Source: Patescibacteria group bacterium (lineage in GTDB: Bacteria > Patescibacteriota > UBA1384 > CAILIB01). From it: 5,350 nt of DNA. The notes beneath the pieces were generated by a model, which saw only the letters and a program-made list of their open reading frames with translations, did no database searches and was not told the origin of the DNA. Shown here piece after piece: positions 1-4,847 of this stretch. The first letter of the stretch is position 1. Each line of letters opens with the position of its first letter. Location of the stretch: the NCBI GenBank assembly GCA_018968785.1, contig JAGWZN010000061.1:1-5350 (forward strand). Direction: 5' to 3'. The translations under genes and the position numbers were made by a program.

Positions 1-528
1 GGCGATTAACGGTTCCAAATACCGGTTCAAAACCGGCTCGATCTGTTCCGGTTCGTTATTTTCAATCAGCGGTACCAACAGGGGCGCCTCCTGTTGCCGG
101 ATGATCATTGCCGGGGCCAGCTTCTGAATTTCTCGCAGATACGCTCCGGAGCGTACGGTGCTGGCGGTTGCCAAAATGCCAATCTGTCCGTGTTGTCCGG
201 CCGCGGTAACCGCCGCTTCGGCGGCCGGAACCAGTACGCCCAATACCCGCCGATCCGGAAAAGCGGCCGGGATATCGTATTGTTGAATCCGGCGCAACGC
301 TTCGGCTGAAGCGGTATTGCAGGCGATAATAATCAGGCCGCACCCTTCTTTGCACAGATACAGCACCGCCCTTCGCGTCAACTGGTAGATCGATTCCTGG
401 GAACGGTTGCCGTAGGGGAGATGAGCGGTATCGCCAAGATAAAGATAGTCATACTCCGGCAGGGTATATGTAAGCGACCGCGTAATCAGCAAGCCGCCAA
501 GGCCGGAATCAAAAACGCCGATTTTCAT
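1..528 (-). CDS. murI: Glutamate racemase, N-terminal 176 residues (cut by the left window edge)
   Basis: This cytoplasmic enzyme interconverts L- and D-glutamate and supplies D-Glu for peptidoglycan; the family is cofactor-independent and uses two cysteines. The reading frame is open from the ATG at 528-526 to base 1. The N-terminus MKIGVFDSGLGG carries the conserved Asp7-Ser8 pair. YLGDTAHLPYG follows at about residues 30-40, and IIIACNTASA contains the first catalytic cysteine, Cys70, with Asn71-Thr72. TASTVRSGAY further on matches the family's TxxTxxSxxY-like segment. The usual length is about 260-270 residues, so roughly the last third is missing, including the GCTHYP motif with the second cysteine; this is a window-edge effect, not a broken gene. 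No Shine-Dalgarno sequence precedes the ATG. It is divergent from the metallo-hydrolase gene at 591, with 62 bp between them. Presence of murI implies a peptidoglycan wall. Confidence 0.95.
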   Translation of the reverse strand, partial: MKIGVFDSGLGGLLITRSLTYTLPEYDYLYLGDTAHLPYGNRSQESIYQLTRRAVLYLCKEGCGLIIIACNTASAEALRRIQQYDIPAAFPDRRVLGVLVPAAEAAVTAAGQHGQIGILATASTVRSGAYLREIQKLAPAMIIRQQEAPLLVPLIENNEPEQIEPVLNRYLEPLIA

Positions 529-535
529 ACTTCGC

Positions 536-563
536 AGTATATCATTTCGGTGATCCGTGCCAC
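536..563 (-). promoter_or_regulatory. Candidate sigma70-type promoter for murI
   Basis: On the minus strand, GTGGCA (563 to 558, 4 of 6 matches to TTGACA) is followed after 16 bp by TATACT (541 to 536, 5 of 6 matches to TATAAT). Transcription would start near base 529-530, directly before the ATG at 528, giving a leaderless or nearly leaderless mRNA. That agrees with the lack of a Shine-Dalgarno sequence. Found by eye only; the -35 match is modest. Confidence 0.4.
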
Positions 564-590
564 ATTCTTACCAATAGATTATGATATAGT
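557..590 (+). promoter_or_regulatory. Candidate sigma70-type promoter for the plus-strand four-gene operon
   Basis: GTGCCA (557-562, 4 of 6 matches to TTGACA) is followed after 17 bp by TATGAT (580-585, 5 of 6 matches to TATAAT). TATAGT at 585-590 is an overlapping alternative -10 box. The first pair would start transcription near 592, within a few bases of the candidate start codons GTG 591, ATG 597 and ATG 600. The -35 box shares bases 558-562 with the -35 candidate of the divergent murI promoter, so the two promoters could compete for RNA polymerase. Found by eye only. Confidence 0.4.
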
Positions 591-1250
591 GTGAATATGA
601 TGAAAATCAGCAAATACGGCCACTGTTGTCTCTTACTACACATAAAAGATGCGCGGATTCTAACCGATCCGGGCAGTTATTCGGAAGGGTTTACCGATTT
701 GCGCGATATTGACGCGGTAATTATTACGCATGAGCATCAGGATCATCTGCACCTGGATTCCCTAAAAGCGGTTCTGGATCGTAATCCCGAGGCGCGAGTG
801 TTGGGCAACGCGGCGGTGGCCAGGCTGTTAGATCAAGCGGGGATTGCCCATGAGACGGTGGAGGACGGCCGGACCGCGACGGTGAACGGCGTGTTAATCG
901 AGGGAATGGGGAAGAATCACGCGGTAATCTATCCGACTCTGCTGCCGGTGGAGAATACCGGTTACTTTATTGACCACCGGTTTTTCTATCCGGGCGACGC
1001 CTTTTACCGGCCGGCGAAAGCGGTGGACGTGCTGGCGGTTCCGGTGGCCGGTCCCTGGATGAAGCTGTCGGAAGCGGTGGAGTACGCCCTGGTGGTTCAT
1101 CCCCGGGTAGCGATTCCGGTGCATGACGGGATACTGAAGAGGCCGGCGTTGGTGTATCAGGTTCCTCAAACGGAACTGGGAAAAGCCGGCATCCGGTTCC
1201 AACCGCTTGAAAACGGGGTAGAAGTACTGCTAGAAGAGAGCGGTGAGTGA
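591..1250 (+). CDS. UlaG-like metallo-beta-lactamase-fold hydrolase, substrate unknown
   Basis: A predicted cytoplasmic metal-dependent hydrolase of 219 residues, a usual length for the short UlaG-like (COG2220) branch. THEHQDH (46-52) is the HxHxDH metal motif with His47, His49, Asp51 and His52. Further likely metal ligands are His110 (in GKNHAV), Asp136 (in YPGDAF) and His178 (in IPVHDG), in the expected order. The N-terminus ISKYGHCCLLL with ILTDPG at 23-28 is the usual entry to this fold. There is no signal peptide or membrane segment. GTG 591 is the longest start, but ATG 597 or ATG 600 in the same frame would remove MN or MNM and may be real if the mRNA is leaderless, as the -10 boxes at 580-590 suggest; no Shine-Dalgarno is visible. 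It is the first gene of the operon and overlaps the next by 8 bases. The family includes lactonases, phospholipases and nucleases, so the substrate cannot be read from the sequence. Confidence 0.88.
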   Translation: MNMMKISKYGHCCLLLHIKDARILTDPGSYSEGFTDLRDIDAVIITHEHQDHLHLDSLKAVLDRNPEARVLGNAAVARLLDQAGIAHETVEDGRTATVNGVLIEGMGKNHAVIYPTLLPVENTGYFIDHRFFYPGDAFYRPAKAVDVLAVPVAGPWMKLSEAVEYALVVHPRVAIPVHDGILKRPALVYQVPQTELGKAGIRFQPLENGVEVLLEESGE

Positions 1251-2046
1251 ACATTTTGTGCCCACGATTAAGGAGTACTTTCAAGAACATGCCCGCTCGT
1301 TTCCCTGGCGGGAGACCGATGACCCGTACGCCATTCTGGTTTCGGAAATGATGTTACAGCAGACGCAAACCAACCGGGTAGTTGAAAAGTATCAGCAGTT
1401 CCTAATGGCCTTACCGACGGTATCGGATTTGGCGGAAGCGTCAACCGCGCAAGTGCTGGCGTTGTGGCAGGGGCTGGGATACAACCGGCGAGGGCTGTAT
1501 CTGCAGCGGGCGGCGCGCGCGATTGTGGATACGCACGGCGGCATTGTACCTGATGATCCGCGTCTACTGGAGACCTTGCCGGGAATCGGGCGTAACACGG
1601 CGGGTGCCATTGCCGCTTTCGCCTATAACCGGCCGGTGGTTTTTATTGAGACCAATATCCGGCGGGTCTTCCTGCACTTTTTCTTTGCCGACCGGGAGGG
1701 GGTGCCGGATTCGGAGCTGCTGCTGTTGATTGAGCGGTATCTGGATTATCATCAGCCGCGGTTATGGTATTATGCGCTTATGGATTACGGTGCCATGCTG
1801 GGCCGGACGGTAGCCAATCCGAACCGGAGGAGTAAGCAGTATGTCCGTCAATCGGCTTTTGCCGGTTCGAACCGGCAGTTGCGAGGCGCGATACTGCGAA
1901 CCGTAGTCGGGACAGGTACAGTGTCGCTGAGCGAGCTCCGGCGACAACTGTCGATTGCTCCTGAAAAGATATCGCTCTGTGTGGAACAGCTTTCCAAAGA
2001 AGGTTTTGTTATCCGTCACGGTAATAGTATTACTATAAAAGAGTAA
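1243..2046 (+). CDS. mutY: MutY-like A/G-specific adenine DNA glycosylase without Fe-S cluster motif
   Basis: A base-excision-repair enzyme of the HhH-GPD superfamily. MutY proteins remove adenine paired with 8-oxoguanine. FPWRETDDPYAILVSE (20-35) and MLQQTQTNRV (37-46) are classic MutY, with Glu35 at the catalytic Glu position. The helix-hairpin-helix LPGIGRNTAGAI lies at 112-123. The catalytic Asp of the family (LDGNVxRV) aligns with Glu136 in FIETNIRRV. MDYGAML (180-186) normally leads into the C-x6-C-x2-C-x5-C cluster loop, but here NPNRRSKQY follows; Cys246 is the only cysteine in the protein. The roughly 350-residue family norm is cut to 267: the Nudix-like 8-oxoG-recognition domain is absent and residues 211-267 resemble a winged helix. 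GTG 1243 overlaps the upstream gene by 8 bases. GTG 1258 is an alternative start, with GGTGA (1242-1246) 11 bases upstream, and costs only five residues. Specificity for A:8-oxoG is inferred from the N-terminal half; another glycosylase specificity is possible. Confidence 0.85.
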   Translation: MSEHFVPTIKEYFQEHARSFPWRETDDPYAILVSEMMLQQTQTNRVVEKYQQFLMALPTVSDLAEASTAQVLALWQGLGYNRRGLYLQRAARAIVDTHGGIVPDDPRLLETLPGIGRNTAGAIAAFAYNRPVVFIETNIRRVFLHFFFADREGVPDSELLLLIERYLDYHQPRLWYYALMDYGAMLGRTVANPNRRSKQYVRQSAFAGSNRQLRGAILRTVVGTGTVSLSELRRQLSIAPEKISLCVEQLSKEGFVIRHGNSITIKE

Positions 2047-2058
2047 TTCATAGAGACT

Positions 2059-2517
2059 ATGATCGCGCCTGACTTTTCACTCTCGGACCAACATAATCAA
2101 CCCCACTCCTTAAGCGATGATCGGGGAAAGTGGGTCGTGCTCTATTTTTATCCGAAAGATGACACTCCCGGTTGCACGAAAGAAGCATGTTCGTTTCGGG
2201 ATTATTTTACGCGGCTTCAGGAGAAGGGGGCGGCAGTGCTCGGTATTTCTAAAGATTCGGTAGCGTCTCATCAAAAGTTTGCGGAAAAGTATCATCTGAA
2301 TTTTCCGATTTTGAGCGATCCGGAGACGGGGGTGATAAAAGCGTACACGGCTTGGGGGCCGAAACGGTTTATGGGAAAGGAGTTTACCGGTACGTTGCGG
2401 AAGACCTTTATTATCAATCCGGCCGGGGAGATTGTGAAAGAGTATCCCCAGGTTACACCGGATAAACACGCGGAAGAGATCCTGCATGACCTCGAAACAC
2501 TCATGGCAACAGCTTGA
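2059..2517 (+). CDS. bcp: Thioredoxin-dependent peroxiredoxin, Bcp/PrxQ type
   Basis: A cytoplasmic thiol peroxidase of the AhpC/TSA family that reduces hydrogen peroxide and organic hydroperoxides, normally recycled by thioredoxin. The active site YPKDDTPGCTKEACSFRD holds Thr36, the peroxidatic Cys39 and, five residues later, the resolving Cys44. That spacing is diagnostic of atypical 2-Cys Bcp/PrxQ enzymes. Arg114 in GTLRKTFIINPAG is the conserved arginine that activates the thiolate. At 152 residues it is close to the usual 150-157. It starts tightly at APDF, a few residues shorter at the N-terminus than many homologues, and no earlier in-frame start is apparent in the 12-base gap after the glycosylase gene. 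The ribosome site is weak (AGAG just upstream). The gene ends with tandem in-frame stops, TGA then TAG (2515-2520), and its last 32 bases overlap the Nudix gene. Its position beside mutY fits a shared role against oxidative damage. Confidence 0.95.
   Translation: MIAPDFSLSDQHNQPHSLSDDRGKWVVLYFYPKDDTPGCTKEACSFRDYFTRLQEKGAAVLGISKDSVASHQKFAEKYHLNFPILSDPETGVIKAYTAWGPKRFMGKEFTGTLRKTFIINPAGEIVKEYPQVTPDKHAEEILHDLETLMATA
2472..2478 (+). promoter_or_regulatory. Ribosome-binding site supporting the Nudix start inside bcp
   Basis: GGAAGAG ends 7 bases before the ATG at 2486. It is a purine-rich Shine-Dalgarno-like stretch and supports that ATG as the Nudix start even though it lies within the bcp coding region. 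There is no other in-frame ATG until residue 42, which would cut into the fold. Confidence 0.5.
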
Positions 2518-3040
2518 TAGCCGGATTGTCTATCAGAATCCCTGGATTAAGGTCAGGGAAGATAAAGTAGTGCGGCCAAACGGTCAGCCGGGAATATACG
2601 GCGTGGTAATGACGCCGCCGTCGGTGATGATTGTCCCTCTCACCGAGAATGGCGAGGTGTATATGATCGGCCAAAACCGTTATCCGACCGAGAAGTTTTC
2701 CTGGGAGCTGCCGGCTGGCGGCAGTGATAATCAGAATTTACTGACAGCAGCCAAACGGGAGTTAAAAGAAGAAACCGGACTGGAGGCCGGATCGTGGGAA
2801 GAGATCGGATCGTTCCAGGTCATGAACGGTATCTGTTCCGAGATCTGTCATGTCTTTATCGCGCGTGAGCTTCGGGCTACGCCAGGGAATAGTCAGGACG
2901 AGGAAGGGATTACCACGGTGCGCATAGTGGCTTTCTCCGAGCTTCTGGCGATGATCCGTTCTGGCGAGTGCGATGACGGTATGAGTATTGCCGCGATCAT
3001 GCAAGCGGCCTTGTATTTGGGAATCTTGAAGCAGGGTTAG
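2486..3040 (+). CDS. Nudix hydrolase, probable ADP-ribose pyrophosphatase type (NudF-like)
   Basis: Nudix enzymes hydrolyse nucleoside diphosphates linked to another group. This architecture is usual for ADP-ribose or nucleotide-sugar pyrophosphatases: an N-terminal strand region (NPWIKVREDKVVRPNG, 18-33), then VMIVPLTENGEVYMIGQNRYPTE, then the WELPAGG entry at 73-79. The Nudix helix RELKEETGL (91-99) keeps the REUxEExGU core with metal-binding Glu92, Glu95 and Glu96. The loop before it, GGSDNQNLLTAAK, is about one residue shorter than the canonical G-x5-E-x7 spacing and has Gln83 where Glu is usual. It has 184 residues, within the 180-210 typical of this group. The start lies 32 bases inside bcp, so translation is probably coupled. 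It is the last gene of the plus-strand operon, and its TAG overlaps the stop of the convergent atpC. The substrate is inferred; a housecleaning NTPase is an alternative. Confidence 0.9.
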   Translation: MTSKHSWQQLDSRIVYQNPWIKVREDKVVRPNGQPGIYGVVMTPPSVMIVPLTENGEVYMIGQNRYPTEKFSWELPAGGSDNQNLLTAAKRELKEETGLEAGSWEEIGSFQVMNGICSEICHVFIARELRATPGNSQDEEGITTVRIVAFSELLAMIRSGECDDGMSIAAIMQAALYLGILKQG

Positions 3041-3052
3041 GGTAACTCCTGC
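3031..3052. terminator. Hairpin over the convergent stop codons, possible bidirectional terminator
   Basis: GCAGG (3031-3035) pairs with CCTGC (3048-3052), and GTTA (3036-3039) pairs with TAAC (3043-3046). This leaves one unpaired T (3047) and a GGG loop (3040-3042), giving a 9-bp stem. The stem contains the stop codons of both the Nudix gene (TAG, 3038-3040) and atpC (TAA on the minus strand, 3039-3037). No clear T-tract follows on either strand, so it is not a textbook intrinsic terminator; it could act weakly, with Rho, or as a 3'-end stabiliser. It sits where transcription of two converging operons has to end. Confidence 0.4.
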
Positions 3053-3465
3053 GTGCTGCGGCCGCGCGCCTTGCGCCGCTGGGCGACTTTCAGGCGGGCC
3101 AGATTATGTTCAATCAGCGCGATGGCGGCATCGATATCCTGCTTGGTCTTTGCTTCCGCCCGCTGTCGGCGCGCTTCTTCCACTGCCTGTTGGACGATCT
3201 TTTCGTCAATCTCTTCCGCTCGTTCCGCCGAGTCGGCTAAGATACGCACCCGATCCGGCAACACTTCAACCAGCCCGCCAAATACCGCGAGATACTGTTC
3301 CTCGCGGCCTTGTTTAATCATTGCTTCGCCGGCCTTAATCGGGACGATTAATGGCACATGCCCGCGACGTACGCCAATTACGCCGGCCGCGGTGGGGATA
3401 ACCACCTCATCCGCTTCCAGCTCCTGGACAATCCGCTCCGGACTGATAATCTCTATATGTATCAT
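3037..3465 (-). CDS. atpC: F1Fo ATP synthase epsilon subunit
   Basis: Central-stalk subunit of the F1 motor. It binds gamma and the c-ring, and in many bacteria its C-terminal helices inhibit ATP hydrolysis. At 142 residues it is of normal length. Residues 1-80 give the beta-sandwich: IISPERIVQELEADEVVIPT, then GVIGVRRGHVPLI with the conserved Gly-His turn (Gly35-His36), then the FGGLVEVLPDRVRILAD end of the sandwich. Residues 81-131 are charged and helical (SAERAEEIDEKIVQQAVEEA, then DIDAAIALIEHNLARL), matching the C-terminal helical hairpin, so the regulatory arm is present. The ATG overlaps the atpD stop as ATGA (3465-3462), indicating translational coupling. Only a weak GGA lies upstream. 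It is the last gene of the atp operon in the window, with its stop overlapping the convergent Nudix gene. Confidence 0.96.
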   Translation of the reverse strand: MIHIEIISPERIVQELEADEVVIPTAAGVIGVRRGHVPLIVPIKAGEAMIKQGREEQYLAVFGGLVEVLPDRVRILADSAERAEEIDEKIVQQAVEEARRQRAEAKTKQDIDAAIALIEHNLARLKVAQRRKARGRSTQELP

Positions 3466-4838
3466 TCGGATTCCGATATCTCTGCGCCTTTCATGTAAAA
3501 TGCCGACTCCGGCTTGCTGTCATGTTTGCCGTCCAGGATCTCTCCAAACGCGCGGATGGTATCTTCCCGCTTGACGTACTGGCCGGGAGTGCCGGTAAAC
3601 GTTTCCGCCACGAAGAACGGTTGGGACAGGAACCGCTGAATCTTCCGGGCGCGGGCGACCGTCAGGCGGTCGTCATCGGACAGCTCTTCAATACCCAGAA
3701 TGGCGATGATATCTTGCAAATCTTTATACCGCTGTAAAATCCGCTGAACGCCGCGGGCGACCGCGTAATGTTCCTCACCCACAATAAGCGGATCAAGAAT
3801 AGTGGAGCTGGAATCGAGCGGATCGACGGCCGGATAAATACCGATCTCGGTCAGCGCCCGGTTTAAGACGACGGTTGAATCTAGGTGGGCAAAGGTGGTG
3901 GCGGGCGCCGGGTCGGTCAGGTCATCCGCCGGGACGTAAATGGCCTGAACGGAAGTAATTGAACCTTTTTTGGTAGAGGTAATGCGTTCCTGCAAGGCTC
4001 CCATTTCGGTGGCCAGAGTTGGCTGATAACCGACGGCCGACGGCATCCGACCGAGCAGAGCGGATACTTCGGAACCGGCTTGGGTAAACCGGAAAATATT
4101 GTCGATAAACAGCAGGAGGTCGCGGCCTTGGTCGCGGAAATACTCGGCAATCGCCAGGCCGGTCAGAGCGACCCGGGCGCGGGCGCCGGGCGGTTCATTC
4201 ATCTGACCGAATACCAGAGCGGTTTTATCAATAACCTTGGAGTCCTGCATCTCATGGTACAGGTCGTTTCCTTCCCGGGTCCGTTCGCCGACACCGGCAA
4301 AAACGGAGTAACCGCCGTGCTCGGCGGCAATGTTGCGGATCAGCTCGGTAATTAAAACGGTTTTGCCCACGCCGGCGCCGCCAAATAGACCGACTTTGCC
4401 GCCTTTCGGAATGGGACAGATGAGGTCAATAACCTTAATGCCGGTTTCAAAGATCTCGGTGGTGGTGGACTGTTCGGCAAAAGATGGCGCTTCCCGATGG
4501 ATCGGATACGTCAGCTCGGAGTTGATCGGGCCGGCGTTATCGATCGGCTGGCCGGTTACGTCCACCATCCGTCCCAGTACCGCTTCACCAACCGGCGTCT
4601 GAATCGGCTGACCGGTGTTCATAACCTCGGTACCGCGGGCCAAGCCGTCGGTGGTACTCATGGCGATCGCGCGGACTGTCCGATGGTCCAAGTGGCCGGC
4701 AACCTCCAGGGTTAGCACCGAATTGTCCCGTTTGATCTGCAGGGCGTCATATACTTTCGGCAACTCTCCGTCAAACTGCACGTCGACAACAGCGCCGATG
4801 ATTTGGGTAACATTTCCGGTAGCGGTTTTGGTAGGCAT
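3462..4838 (-). CDS. atpD: F1Fo ATP synthase catalytic beta subunit
   Basis: The catalytic subunit of F1 that makes or hydrolyses ATP at three sites, at the cytoplasmic face of the membrane. At 458 residues it is complete and near the usual 460-480. In order: the N-terminal barrel (GNVTQIIGAVVDVQF, 8-22); Walker A GGAGVGKT (153-160) with Lys159 and Thr160; GERTREG (184-190) with the catalytic Glu185 and Arg186; Walker B LLLFIDNIFRFTQAGSEVSA with Asp246; GIYPAVDPLDS with the adenine-pocket tyrosine Tyr335; and EELSDDD (384-390) at the place of the DELSEED lever loop. The C-terminal helical domain ends normally. The ATG lies 9 bases after the atpG stop and has no strong Shine-Dalgarno, which suggests coupling to atpG. 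It overlaps atpC by 4 bases. All catalytic residues checked are intact. Confidence 0.98.
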   Translation of the reverse strand: MPTKTATGNVTQIIGAVVDVQFDGELPKVYDALQIKRDNSVLTLEVAGHLDHRTVRAIAMSTTDGLARGTEVMNTGQPIQTPVGEAVLGRMVDVTGQPIDNAGPINSELTYPIHREAPSFAEQSTTTEIFETGIKVIDLICPIPKGGKVGLFGGAGVGKTVLITELIRNIAAEHGGYSVFAGVGERTREGNDLYHEMQDSKVIDKTALVFGQMNEPPGARARVALTGLAIAEYFRDQGRDLLLFIDNIFRFTQAGSEVSALLGRMPSAVGYQPTLATEMGALQERITSTKKGSITSVQAIYVPADDLTDPAPATTFAHLDSTVVLNRALTEIGIYPAVDPLDSSSTILDPLIVGEEHYAVARGVQRILQRYKDLQDIIAILGIEELSDDDRLTVARARKIQRFLSQPFFVAETFTGTPGQYVKREDTIRAFGEILDGKHDSKPESAFYMKGAEISESE

Positions 4839-4847
4839 ATACGGTAT

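Noticed and set aside
22..36. Inverted repeat CCGGTT / AACCGG with a 3-base loop
   Set aside because: It lies inside the murI coding region, the stem is only 6 bp, and CCGG-type words are common throughout the window, so chance is a sufficient explanation.
62..355. A 97-codon minus-strand frame within murI
   Set aside because: It is out of frame with murI, low in hydrophobic residues and full of Arg and Gly, while the overlapping murI frame has the racemase motifs.
967..1290. A 107-codon open frame on the minus strand over the metallo-hydrolase gene
   Set aside because: The Pro- and Arg-rich translation is typical of a complement shadow, and the plus-strand frame carries all the metal ligands of its family.
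1248..2520. Possible recoding of TGA as glycine, as in some candidate phyla
   Set aside because: TGA ends the metallo-hydrolase, bcp and atpD genes at the expected lengths, and the glycine-rich atpD frame contains no internal TGA, so the standard code applies.
3053..3574. A 173-codon open frame on the plus strand, antisense to atpC and the end of atpD
   Set aside because: It is the complement of well-conserved ATP synthase genes, its translation is rich in Arg, Ser, Ala and Cys without any recognisable motif, and no ribosome site or promoter is evident.
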